Made by a program: the position numbers and the translations under genes. This document shows positions 8,472 through 15,629 of a DNA stretch of 64,000 nt, one piece after another (position 1 is the stretch's first letter; every line of letters starts with the position of its first letter). The stretch is from Haloplanus ruber (lineage in GTDB: Archaea > Halobacteriota > Halobacteria > Halobacteriales > Haloferacaceae), in NCBI RefSeq assembly GCF_024494725.1, contig NZ_JANHDK010000002.1, forward strand, positions 124,001-188,000, in the 5' to 3' direction. The notes under the pieces are model-generated. The model saw only the letters and a program-made list of their open reading frames with translations, ran no database searches and was not told the DNA's origin.

Positions 8472-9593
8472 CTAAAAGCGGACCTCGAACCGTGCCCCGC
8501 CACAGTCGGCTGTGGTGAGTGTGACGTTCCAGTCATGGGCAGCGATGATCTGTTCGACGATTGCGAGGCCGAGTCCGGTCCCGCCGTTCATGGTCGAGTG
8601 GCCCGGCCTGAAAACCGTCTCCCGCTCGTCCGCGGGGATGCCTGTGCCGTCGTCGGCGACGTAGAAGCCGTCCGCGAGCGCGCCGACAGTGATCGTCACG
8701 CTGTCTTCGGGGGCCTCCTCGTCGCTTCGGTCGGGCGACTGGTCACGGGACGCTGAATTCGGGTCTGCCTGTTCTCGGTCGGCGGTCGGGTCGTGAGCGT
8801 CCGCGGATCGACCCCGACTGTTCGTGGAGTCGCGCTCCACGCTGTCGCTGCGCTGTGTCCGGCTATCGGTGGCGTTGTGCTCCACACTGTTCCGGAACAG
8901 ATTCTCGAACAGTCGTCGAACCCGATCAGCGTCGGCGGTGACGGTCGGGAGTGATTCGGCGAGTTCGAGCGTTGCCCCGGTCGTGTCGACAGATTGCCAC
9001 GCGTCCGTCGCTGCGGCTTCGATAGCGACGTGCTCTGAGGGGTCTACGATGGCGTCGCCGCGCGTGAGGGTGAGAACGTCGCGAATGATCCGTTCCATCC
9101 GGTCGTGTGCGTCGGCGACCGAGTCGAAGTGGGCCGGGTCCCCCGTCTCCCGCGCTGCGGTGAGATGTGCCTTGGCGACATCGAGCGGATTACGAAGGTC
9201 GTGGCTGATCACACTACTGACCTGATCGACAGCGGGCATTTCCTCGATAGGGGGACACTGCTCTAAGTCCGAAAAGACGAGATATCCGGCGTCCCCGTCG
9301 GCGGGGATCACCCGCGCGAAAAACGGCCCCCGACTTCCGTCCCCGTCGAGATAGACTCCGACGGGATCACCCCGAACGAGGTGGGTCATCGGATCCTGCT
9401 CACCGGTCGTGGCACTGTGGCAAAATCGCTCGAATACCGTCGAGACGAGCGCGTCGGGTGACGTCGACTCGAACCGCCGCTCAAAGCTCTGATTCGTCGT
9501 CGTAATGCGGGCGTCACGGCCGTCTACGGTGTAAGCAAGAGCGGGATCCGGAAGCGCGCCCAACGGGATCGCTGCAGTACACTCGTCGGTCAT
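8472..9593 (-). CDS. Cytosolic PAS histidine kinase with disordered ATP-lid insertion (373 aa)
   Basis: There are no membrane segments. A PAS-like region (about 10-110) precedes a classical phosphoacceptor helix with His131 in SVISHDLRNPLDV. The ATPase domain has the N box at Asn235, G1 DDGTGIP (314-320) and G2 GGTGLGLAI. Between N box and G1 lies a roughly 55-residue low-complexity stretch (241-296) rich in Asp, Ser, Arg and Glu, absent from usual kinases. The ATG at 9593 starts directly at the PAS region; upstream in-frame sequence reads as non-protein-like. The start codon overlaps the stop of a 33-codon leader ORF as ATGA. The Bat-type regulator lies downstream. Confidence 0.87.
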   Translation of the reverse strand: MTDECTAAIPLGALPDPALAYTVDGRDARITTTNQSFERRFESTSPDALVSTVFERFCHSATTGEQDPMTHLVRGDPVGVYLDGDGSRGPFFARVIPADGDAGYLVFSDLEQCPPIEEMPAVDQVSSVISHDLRNPLDVAKAHLTAARETGDPAHFDSVADAHDRMERIIRDVLTLTRGDAIVDPSEHVAIEAAATDAWQSVDTTGATLELAESLPTVTADADRVRRLFENLFRNSVEHNATDSRTQRSDSVERDSTNSRGRSADAHDPTADREQADPNSASRDQSPDRSDEEAPEDSVTITVGALADGFYVADDGTGIPADERETVFRPGHSTMNGGTGLGLAIVEQIIAAHDWNVTLTTADCGGARFEVRF

Positions 9594-9691
9594 CGGTCTC
9601 GCGTAGTCCCCCCGTACGACCGTTGCAGGGCTACCAGCCCCGATAGCTGGTGAGGACACCTCCGCTGGGAGCGGAGTTGAACGTGCCTCAT
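9590..9691 (-). CDS. Putative 33-codon leader ORF coupled to the kinase gene
   Basis: A short ORF opens with ATG at 9691, about 30 nt downstream of the TATA element AATAATAAAC (9716-9725), the spacing expected for a leaderless transcript. It encodes 33 residues, very basic (MRHVQLRSQRR... ends TTRDR), and its TGA overlaps the kinase ATG as ATGA (9593-9590). The peptide is not haloarchaeal in composition, so the act of translating it may matter more than the product. Two inverted repeats lie inside it. It could supply translational coupling or attenuation; it could also be a chance frame in a 5' leader. Confidence 0.4.
   Translation of the reverse strand: MRHVQLRSQRRCPHQLSGLVALQRSYGGTTRDR
9633..9676 (-). 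promoter_or_regulatory. Two inverted repeats in the kinase 5' leader
   Basis: A perfect 7-bp inverted repeat with a 3-nt loop (CTCCGCT at 9660-9666, AGCGGAG at 9670-9676) is followed by a 6-bp repeat with a 7-nt loop (ACCAGC at 9633-9638, GCTGGT at 9646-9651). Both fall inside the leader ORF, between the promoter and the kinase start, so they would form hairpins in the mRNA. No T-tract follows, so they are not obvious terminators. Confidence 0.4.
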
Positions 9692-9715
9692 ATGTCCTCG
9701 TTAGGTCGGGCGCGT

Positions 9716-9725
9716 GTTTATTATT
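9716..9725 (-). promoter_or_regulatory. TATA element for the leader ORF/kinase transcript
   Basis: The minus strand reads AATAATAAAC here, the only strongly AT-rich stretch upstream of the kinase. It lies about 30 nt before the leader ATG at 9691 but more than 120 nt before the kinase ATG at 9593, which is why a leader is inferred. Confidence 0.5.
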
Positions 9726-9869
9726 CCCCCTCTGACTCTGACTCAGAAACAGCGCGTTCGAGCCTCGTGAGCGGTATTTCGATCCGTGGCCCGCTTGGAC
9801 GGGGACCCGCCGCCGCTGGGGAGATTCGTCCACGGTGAGACTTCAACCGCTGGTTAACTCAAAGGCAAT

Positions 9870-9876
9870 CATATAC
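9870..9876 (+). promoter_or_regulatory. TATA element for the membrane-protein gene at 9900
   Basis: The sequence CATATACAC is centred about 27 nt before the GTG at 9900, supporting that start as a leaderless transcript. A small palindrome AACC-GCT-GGTT (9845-9855) lies just upstream of the TATA and could be an operator. Confidence 0.45.
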
Positions 9877-9899
9877 ACGAGCCAACACATGCGAACGCT

Positions 9900-10382
9900 G
9901 TGATCCCGTATTCGATCATCGGAGACGTCGCGACGACGCTGTTGCAGCACCTAGCAGTAGTCGGTGTTGTCGCCCTCGGCTGTCTGCCATCGCTGATGAT
10001 CTCGGACGTTCGCACGCGACTCGGGAGGTGGCCAACCGACCGGCTTCCGGTCAATTATGCGTTGCTCGTTGGTGGTATCGCACTCGGTCAAATTGTCGTA
10101 CTCGTTGCTGGCTGGAAGCTACTTCATATCGGGTCGACGCCGCAAGACCCACGGTTTCGAGCGGGGCGGCTCGGTGCGGTGCTGGTAAGCTACCCGATAG
10201 CGGTGCTGGGACTCGGCACCCTGGGTGTCCGTCTGTACTGTTGGCGACAGGCGGCGGAGCAGTGGTTGACGCTCCGGACGGTCGCCGGTCTGGGAGTCGC
10301 CGCCGGGATGTATATCGTCACGCTCACCGGAGCGGTAATCGTCCTCTTTATCGCCGCACTGTTCGTCGCGTTGCCGACCTGA
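9900..10382 (+). CDS. Small polytopic membrane protein (160 aa)
   Basis: Four hydrophobic segments are visible (about residues 8-35, 52-70, 90-110 and 125-158) with short polar loops. No family signature is recognisable. The start is GTG, chosen because a TATA element sits 27 nt upstream; the ATG at 9889 runs into a stop after four codons. The gene stands alone between the divergent kinase leader and a convergent HTH gene. The function is unknown; the composition is typical of haloarchaeal integral membrane proteins of unknown role. Confidence 0.7.
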   Translation: MIPYSIIGDVATTLLQHLAVVGVVALGCLPSLMISDVRTRLGRWPTDRLPVNYALLVGGIALGQIVVLVAGWKLLHIGSTPQDPRFRAGRLGAVLVSYPIAVLGLGTLGVRLYCWRQAAEQWLTLRTVAGLGVAAGMYIVTLTGAVIVLFIAALFVALPT

Positions 10383-10551
10383 GATGCTCCGAGACGGCTT
10401 CGCCGGTGTGGAGGCGTTCGAACCACAGGACCGACCGGTCAGGCAATCTTCTAGGCGTTGCCGACGGCGCAACACACGTTGGGCGGTCGATACTTCGTGA
10501 GCCGTTCGAACACGTATGCACCCACGCCCCCTCGCCGTCACGGTCGTTTAG
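10383..10551. other. Short convergent intergenic gap
   Basis: 169 nt separate two convergent genes. I see no tRNA, no clear T-tract and no ORF worth reporting. Confidence 0.4.
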
Positions 10552-11394
10552 TCACGCCAGCAACTCCGCTAAGATCCGGAGTTCCTCGTCCTCTGAGACG
10601 GTGTCGGCGTTCAAACAGGCGTGAACGACCTTGTGGACGAGTTCGGGGTCGTCGAACGCGGACGCTCCGTCGTCCGGGTCGTCGGACGCTTCGAGGGCCG
10701 CGATGCGCTCTTCGAGACGGTCGAGTTTCGTTGTGACGGGCGTCGGGGCGTTCCCGTCGGCTGATGCCGGGGACTCGGTCGTGGGGCCGCCGTCGGTCGT
10801 CACGTCGGGCGACGGCGGGTCGTCGAAGACGGCGTCGACGAACGACTCGCGGTCCCGCCAGTCGAACCCCTCGATGCTGCTCATCCACCGGCTGACGGTC
10901 GCACGGGTCACCCCAAGTCGTTCCGCAATCTCCCGTTGCGTGGCCGTCGGCCGTGCCGCGACGGCCGCCAGCGCCTCGCGGTGTTTCTCGGGAAGGTCGG
11001 CTACCGAGGGATAGTCGTCGCTCACTTGGTCGGCGTCCGGTTCCGACTCCGACGACGAGGCTGGCTCTGACTTCGGCGTTCCCTGTCCGTCGGTCATCGC
11101 CGTGCCGGGGTCGGGTGCGCTGCCGTTGTCGTCCGCCGTCGGCGACTTCGCATCGCCTTCTCCACCTGCCGTGGCGTCCGCGTCCGGCGTGTCGCTCCCC
11201 GTTTCCGCCGGGTCGTCGTCGGCCGCGGGGTCCCCGTACTCGTCGAGGACCCGCTCGACCAAATCCGCCGTCCCGGTCGACAGCATCGATGCAAGTTCGT
11301 CCACCGACGCGCTCGGATGGTCCTCGGCAAGGTCGAGGATCCGTCGCTGTCGCACCGACGGTGGACGTGAGTCGCTCTCGCTGTGTCCCCCCAT
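10552..11394 (-). CDS. Helix-turn-helix protein with acidic disordered linker (280 aa)
   Basis: There are two DNA-binding-like segments. The N-terminal one (about 10-50) is RQRRILDLAEDHPSASVDEL, winged-helix-like. The central one is clear: LPEKHREALAAVAARPTATQ followed by EIAERLGVTRATVSRWMSSI (about 135-175). They are joined by a roughly 75-residue Asp/Glu/Ser/Pro-rich linker. After a second linker comes a short coiled coil (LDRLEERIAALEAS) and an acidic C-terminus. The layout suggests a dimeric DNA-binding regulator. The start at 11394 is favoured over the ATG eight codons upstream because a TATA element lies at -27. No partner or target is evident. Confidence 0.75.
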   Translation of the reverse strand: MGGHSESDSRPPSVRQRRILDLAEDHPSASVDELASMLSTGTADLVERVLDEYGDPAADDDPAETGSDTPDADATAGGEGDAKSPTADDNGSAPDPGTAMTDGQGTPKSEPASSSESEPDADQVSDDYPSVADLPEKHREALAAVAARPTATQREIAERLGVTRATVSRWMSSIEGFDWRDRESFVDAVFDDPPSPDVTTDGGPTTESPASADGNAPTPVTTKLDRLEERIAALEASDDPDDGASAFDDPELVHKVVHACLNADTVSEDEELRILAELLA

Positions 11395-11416
11395 ATCACG
11401 GCACAACGTATCTATC

Positions 11417-11426
11417 AATTAATAAA
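11417..11426 (-). promoter_or_regulatory. TATA element upstream of the HTH gene
   Basis: The minus strand reads TTTATTAATT, centred about 27 nt before the ATG at 11394. It lies in a roughly 60-bp strongly AT-rich stretch (about 11411-11471) that stands out from the surrounding GC-rich DNA. Confidence 0.55.
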
Positions 11427-11524
11427 CCTTTCCCAGTGATAACTTATATTATAATACCACATACTGAACAATAGCGACCACCAATCTCGCGCGGTGTCGG
11501 ACGGGATAGCGACGCGGGAGCCGA

Positions 11525-12034
11525 TCAGTACCGAGCGACGGCGTGGAGAATACCGGCGGTCTGCCCGAGACCGACCACCGCGATACCGGGGACCGCAGCG
11601 GATGGCACGGCCGCGTAGACGACGATACCGAGCGCCGCAACCGTCCCGCCGCCGAGATACGCGGGTGCCGGACCGTCGATGGCCCGGCCTGTATAGAGCA
11701 GTCCGAGCGCCGGAAGTCCCATCCAGGCGTACAACGAGACGGCGAGCAACGGATCAGGGCCGGCGACGAATCCGACGACACCGAGGACCGTCGCGGCAAA
11801 GCCGACGGCGATGATGGTCCGCCACGCCCGGAGGACACCGGCCGACATCTCCGCCCACCCGGTGACGGTGAACGTCGCCAGGAGGGCGGCCATCACCACG
11901 TGGGCGACGAACAGGGCGTGCGACGAGACGGCACCGACGTGGGCGGCGGCGACGACGGACCAGGCGAGGGGGACGAGCAGTCCCGGACCGGTCTCGCGGA
12001 GGCGACGAAACATAGCGGGGCGTGGGACCGGCAT
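11525..12034 (-). CDS. Five-helix membrane protein (169 aa)
   Basis: Hydrophobic segments appear around residues 18-40, 45-65, 72-95, 100-120 and 130-165, with short Gly/Pro-rich loops and one Arg-rich N-terminus (PRPAMFRRLRETG). No family is recognised. The ATG at 12034 is preferred because the shared TATA sits about 30 nt upstream; an in-frame ATG at 12013 would remove seven residues. It is divergent from the Cas4-like gene and appears to share its promoter with it, but a functional link is not implied by sequence alone. Confidence 0.72.
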   Translation of the reverse strand: MPVPRPAMFRRLRETGPGLLVPLAWSVVAAAHVGAVSSHALFVAHVVMAALLATFTVTGWAEMSAGVLRAWRTIIAVGFAATVLGVVGFVAGPDPLLAVSLYAWMGLPALGLLYTGRAIDGPAPAYLGGGTVAALGIVVYAAVPSAAVPGIAVVGLGQTAGILHAVARY

Positions 12035-12063
12035 CACAAAGAACGCTGTCGTCGCTACGCGGA

Positions 12064-12074
12064 GGTTAAAATAC
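12064..12074. promoter_or_regulatory. Shared bidirectional TATA between membrane protein and Cas4-like gene
   Basis: GGTTAAAATAC is centred about 27 nt before the GTG at 12096 on the plus strand and about 32 nt before the ATG at 12034 on the minus strand. No other AT-rich element exists in the 61-nt divergent gap, so a single element probably serves both genes. Confidence 0.45.
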
Positions 12075-12095
12075 GGTCAGGGGGCCAGGGGGGCT

Positions 12096-12764
12096 GTGAT
12101 CGCGTTCTCGGCGCTCGCCCGGGCGGCGTACTGTCCGCGTCAGCAGTACTACGCCGACCGCGACGGAGACGACGGTCAGCCACCGCCGACGGTCCGCAAG
12201 CGGCAGTCACTTGCCTTCCGGTATCCGGAACTCAGGGCAGCGGACGACGCGACGTTGGCCGCCGAACCCGTCGACCGCCCGCCTGCGGCGTACCGGGCGG
12301 CCCTGGATCGACTGGCGAGCCGCGAGGACTGGACGGAACTCGTCGATCCCGCGGCCCGCGAGGTTAGATTGACGGGACGGGAGTGCCGGGGGGTGGCTCA
12401 CAAGATTCTGCCGGGCAACGAGGGCGATCCGCCGACGCCGTCGTTCGTCTCGCCGGGACAGCCACCGGACCGAGGCGTGTGGCACCCCCAGCGGGTGCGC
12501 GCGGTGGCGATGGCGAAGGCGCTGGCTTGGGAGCGCGAACGCGCGGTGCCGTCGGCGCTGATCGAGTATCCCGCCCACGGCGTCGTCCGACGGGTCGACC
12601 TGACGACGCGGAACAAGGCGGCGTATCGGCGGACGATTCGGACGGTGCGGGGGATGGACGGCCCGCCGCCGCGGATCGACGACGACGCGAAGTGTGCGGC
12701 GTGTGACTACCGCGAGGCGTGTGGCGTCCGGTCGCGGTCGCTTCGGTCGTTGCTCGGCCTCTAG
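12096..12764 (+). CDS. Solo Cas4-like Fe-S protein with decayed nuclease core (222 aa)
   Basis: The protein has the Cas4/Dna2 cysteine arrangement: Cys13 in AYCPRQQYY near the N-terminus and Cys200, Cys203 and Cys209 in KCAACDYREACG near the C-terminus, a 4Fe-4S ligand set. The segment HPQRVRAVAMAKALAWERER before the C-terminal cluster also matches the family. The catalytic RecB-type motifs do not: where GxxD is expected there is CRGVAHKIL, and the following E-x-K strand reads TPSFVSPG. It is therefore probably not a nuclease, but may still bind DNA or Fe-S. The start is GTG, supported by a TATA at about -27. There is no cas1, cas2 or repeat array nearby. Confidence 0.7.
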   Translation: MIAFSALARAAYCPRQQYYADRDGDDGQPPPTVRKRQSLAFRYPELRAADDATLAAEPVDRPPAAYRAALDRLASREDWTELVDPAAREVRLTGRECRGVAHKILPGNEGDPPTPSFVSPGQPPDRGVWHPQRVRAVAMAKALAWERERAVPSALIEYPAHGVVRRVDLTTRNKAAYRRTIRTVRGMDGPPPRIDDDAKCAACDYREACGVRSRSLRSLLGL

Positions 12765-12774
12765 GCCTGTGAGC

Positions 12775-13347
12775 TTACGATAGCCACGTCTCAATCGCGT
12801 CGGCCATCGCGCCGCGGCGGTGGATCACACCCCGGGCAGGATCGACGACAGTGCTCTCGGTGCCGGGCGTCTCGCCGCCGTCGACGACGGCGGCCGCGCC
12901 GTCCCGGACCCGGGCGTCAAGGTCGGCGACCCGGGTGACGCTGGGCGCGCCGGAGCGGTTGGCACTGGTGGCGGTCAGAGGCGGCGTCCGGTCAAAGAGA
13001 GCGAGTGCCGTCTCGTGGTCGGGGACGCGCACGCCGACACGGTCGCGACCGGCGGTAAGCGCGTCGGGAAGCGTCGGCCGCCGCGGAACGACGACGGTGA
13101 CGGGGCCGGGGAGAAAGCGGCGCATGAACCGCTCGGCGCGGTCGGTCGGCCGGGTGTGTTCGAGCGCCGCGTCCACGTCGGGAACGCCGAGAGAGAGCGG
13201 CTTGTCCCGCGGCCGCTCTTTCAGGTCGAACACGCGTTCGACGGCGTCGGCGTCGGTGGCGTCGGCGCCGAGACCGTAGACCGTCTCGGTGGGGTAGACG
13301 ACGGCGCGGCCGTCGCGGGCCGCGGTGACAGCGTCGTCGAGGGCCAT
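12775..13347 (-). CDS. Sua5/YrdC-family threonylcarbamoyl-AMP synthase (190 aa)
   Basis: The family makes threonylcarbamoyl-AMP from Thr, bicarbonate and ATP for the t6A modification at position 37 of ANN-decoding tRNAs. Visible motifs are YPTETVYGLGADA near residue 18, KERPRDKPLSL (43-53), the RVGVRVPDH strand and TSANRSGAP. At 190 residues it is the YrdC domain alone, without a Sua5 C-terminal domain. The ATG at 13347 overlaps the stop of the upstream peroxiredoxin-like gene by one base (TGATG), so it is the last gene of a three-gene operon with translational coupling. Other YrdC-domain families such as YciO exist, so the exact role is inferred. Confidence 0.88.
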   Translation of the reverse strand: MALDDAVTAARDGRAVVYPTETVYGLGADATDADAVERVFDLKERPRDKPLSLGVPDVDAALEHTRPTDRAERFMRRFLPGPVTVVVPRRPTLPDALTAGRDRVGVRVPDHETALALFDRTPPLTATSANRSGAPSVTRVADLDARVRDGAAAVVDGGETPGTESTVVDPARGVIHRRGAMADAIETWLS

Positions 13348-13859
13348 CAGTCGGCGAGCGCGCGGATCTCTCGTTCGAGGTCGTCGTAGGGCGGGAAGTC
13401 CGGCCACTCCTCGGCGACCCACGCGTACTGCACGGTGCGATCCGCGTCGACCAGGAAGGTCGCGGGGCGGGCCTCGGAGACACCCGTCATGCCGTCGAGG
13501 TCGTGGGTGACACCGTAGGCCTCGGCGACGCCGTTCGCGGGGTCCGAAAAGAGGTCGAACTCCATGTCCCGTTCCTCGATGAGTCGCTTGTGGGCGTAGG
13601 GCGTCGAGATGGAGACGCCGACGACGGTGCAGTGCTCGTCGACGTTGCGGTCCCGGAGTTCGTTCCAGATGTACGTCGCGGGGAACGAGCCGTCCATCGA
13701 GTGGAAGACGAGACAGACGGGTCCCTCGGCCGTCAACTCGGAGAGACTGGCGTCCGCCCAGAACTCGTCGTTGACGAGCGGGCGGGTGAAGTCGGGTGCC
13801 TCGTCGCCCTCGGCAACGTGGTCGGTAGCGGGGAGGTCGACTACCTCGAAGTCGACCAT
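13347..13859 (-). CDS. Peroxiredoxin-like thioredoxin-fold protein lacking the peroxidatic cysteine (170 aa)
   Basis: The fold signature of AhpC/TSA proteins is visible: EGDEAPDFTRPLVN near the N-terminus, then PVCLVFHSMDGSFPA, VVGVSISTPYAHKRLIEE, FDLFSDPANGVAEAYGV and ARPATFLVDADRTVQYAW. The position of the peroxidatic Cys (FTxxC after the first strand) reads SFPATYIW, with no cysteine. The only cysteines are Cys49, inside the strand, and Cys77. It is therefore unlikely to be a normal peroxidase. It sits between a glutaredoxin and YrdC with one-base TGATG overlaps at both ends, so the three are translated together. Confidence 0.82.
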   Translation of the reverse strand: MVDFEVVDLPATDHVAEGDEAPDFTRPLVNDEFWADASLSELTAEGPVCLVFHSMDGSFPATYIWNELRDRNVDEHCTVVGVSISTPYAHKRLIEERDMEFDLFSDPANGVAEAYGVTHDLDGMTGVSEARPATFLVDADRTVQYAWVAEEWPDFPPYDDLEREIRALAD

Positions 13860-14146
13860 CAGTCGGCACCCCCCGTGGCGTCGACAAGGCCGTCGCCGTA
13901 CGTCGATTCGAGATAGTCGACGACGTTGGCGGATTCGGACATCGTCACGCCGGTTCGTTCGTCGACGATAGCGGGAACGGGACGCGACCCCGCGACCCGC
14001 TTGACGACGTCGCGTTCGGAGTGCATGGGTTCGACGAACCGCGACGTGTACTCGAGGTCGAGGTCCTGCAGCGTCCGGACGACACGCTCGCAGTACGGAC
14101 ACGCCTGCAGGCGATACAGGGTGATCGGAGGCTCCTCGTCGGGCAT
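13859..14146 (-). CDS. Glutaredoxin / GST N-terminal domain protein with CPYC (95 aa)
   Basis: This is a single thioredoxin-fold domain beginning ITLYRLQACPYCERVVRTL. The CPYC pair is the redox-active site of dithiol glutaredoxins. The cis-Pro segment SRPVPAIVDERTG and the motif SESANVVDYLE that binds the thiol cofactor follow, as in GST N-terminal domains. Haloarchaea use gamma-glutamylcysteine rather than glutathione, so that is the likely thiol partner (known of the group, inferred here). It is the first gene of the operon with the peroxiredoxin-like and YrdC genes. The ATG at 14146 starts the domain directly. Confidence 0.87.
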   Translation of the reverse strand: MPDEEPPITLYRLQACPYCERVVRTLQDLDLEYTSRFVEPMHSERDVVKRVAGSRPVPAIVDERTGVTMSESANVVDYLESTYGDGLVDATGGAD

Positions 14147-14248
14147 GCCGACGCGTAGGACTGGCGGCGGCCTAAGGCCTTCGTTCGGGGCGGAGAGAGG
14201 GCGTGAGGGCAACGCTTAATTCAGGGCCGTGAGTAGGGGAAACACTCC

Positions 14249-15628
14249 ATGGGTTTGTCGCCGACAGCGAGCGCCGCGGGAGTCGGATATCCGGCACAGA
14301 TTGCCGATATCGTGCCAGTGACCGATTCGACCGTCACCATCGCCGGGTCGATAGCGATTCTCGTGTTGATCGGCCTGTCGGCGTTTTTCTCCTCCTCGGA
14401 GATTGCGATGTTCTCGCTCGCCAAACACCGGGTCGAGGCACTCGTCGAGGACGGCGTCCCCGAGGCCGAGGCGGTTCGGGAGCTAAAATCCGACCCCCAC
14501 CGACTGCTCATCACGATTCTCGTCGGCAACAACATCGTCAACATCGCGATGTCCTCCATCGCGACCGGACTCTTTGCCATCTACATGTCACAGGGGCGGG
14601 CGGTGCTCGCCGCGACGTTCGGAATCACGACGCTCGTCCTCCTGTTCGGGGAGAGTGCGCCGAAATCCTACGCGGTCGAAAACACCGAATCGTGGGCGCT
14701 GCGGATCGCACGGCCGCTCAGGTACTCGGAACTCGTGCTCATGCCACTGGTCATCGTCTTCGATTACCTAACCCGGATCATCAACCGCGTGACTGGGGGG
14801 CGGTCGGCCATCGAGACGACCTACGTCACCCGCGACGAGATCCAGAATATGATCCAGACCGGGGAGCGCGAGGGCGTCATCGAGGAGGAAGAGCGCGAGA
14901 TGCTCCAGCGCATCTTCCGGTTCAACCGCACCATCGCCAAGGAGGTGATGACGCCACGCCTGGACATGACCGCGGTGCCGAAGGACGCCGACATCGACGA
15001 AGCCATCGAAACCTGCGTCCAGAGCGACCACGAGCGCATTCCCGTCTACGAGGGGAACCTCGACAACATCATCGGCGTCGTTACCCTGCGTGACCTCATC
15101 CGCGAGCAACATTACGGAGAGGGGGACGGTGACCTGACCGACGTGGTTCAGCCGACTCTCCACGTCCCCGAGTCGAAGAACGTGGACGAACTCCTCGAAG
15201 AGATCCAGGAAAACCGGATGCGGATGGTGATCGTCATCGACGAGTTCGGCACCACGGAGGGGTTGATCACGCTGGAGGACATGGTCGAGGAGATTGTCGG
15301 CGACATCCTCGAGGGCGACGAGGAGGAACCGTTCGAGTTCCTCGATGACGACGTGGTGATCGTCCGCGGCGAGGTCAACATCGACGAGGTGAACGAGGTG
15401 TTGGACCTCGATCTGCCGGAGGGCGAGGAGTTCGAGACGCTCGCGGGCTTTGTCTTCAACCGTGCCGGGCGCCTGGTCGAGGAGGGCGAGACCATCGACT
15501 ACGACGGGGTCACGATCCGGATCGAGCAGGTAGACAACACCCGGATCATGAGCGCCCGGATCACGATCCACGACGAGGAAGACGACGAAGCGACCCCCGA
15601 AGAGGCAGAGGCGGAGGCCGAGGGCTAA
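14249..15628 (+). CDS. CNNM/CorC-family ion transporter: DUF21, CBS pair, CorC_HlyC (459 aa)
   Basis: The domain order is an extracytoplasmic N-terminus, a DUF21 membrane domain (about 25-200, with SAFFSSSEIAMFSLAKHRV), a CBS pair (about 215-345, including PRLDMTAVPKDADIDEAIET and IPVYEGNLDNIIGVVTLRDL) and a C-terminal CorC_HlyC domain (about 365-445) followed by a very acidic tail. The family is associated with magnesium/cobalt efflux or resistance, with CBS domains sensing nucleotides. The length is normal. It converges with the phosphate transporter gene, with one base between stop codons. A TATA-like CGCTTAATT precedes the ATG by about 30 nt. Confidence 0.9.
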   Translation: MGLSPTASAAGVGYPAQIADIVPVTDSTVTIAGSIAILVLIGLSAFFSSSEIAMFSLAKHRVEALVEDGVPEAEAVRELKSDPHRLLITILVGNNIVNIAMSSIATGLFAIYMSQGRAVLAATFGITTLVLLFGESAPKSYAVENTESWALRIARPLRYSELVLMPLVIVFDYLTRIINRVTGGRSAIETTYVTRDEIQNMIQTGEREGVIEEEEREMLQRIFRFNRTIAKEVMTPRLDMTAVPKDADIDEAIETCVQSDHERIPVYEGNLDNIIGVVTLRDLIREQHYGEGDGDLTDVVQPTLHVPESKNVDELLEEIQENRMRMVIVIDEFGTTEGLITLEDMVEEIVGDILEGDEEEPFEFLDDDVVIVRGEVNIDEVNEVLDLDLPEGEEFETLAGFVFNRAGRLVEEGETIDYDGVTIRIEQVDNTRIMSARITIHDEEDDEATPEEAEAEAEG

Positions 15629-15629
15629 C

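Noticed and set aside
12096-12764. A CRISPR-Cas locus suggested by the Cas4-like protein
   Set aside because: No cas1, cas2, effector genes or repeat-spacer array are present anywhere in the window.
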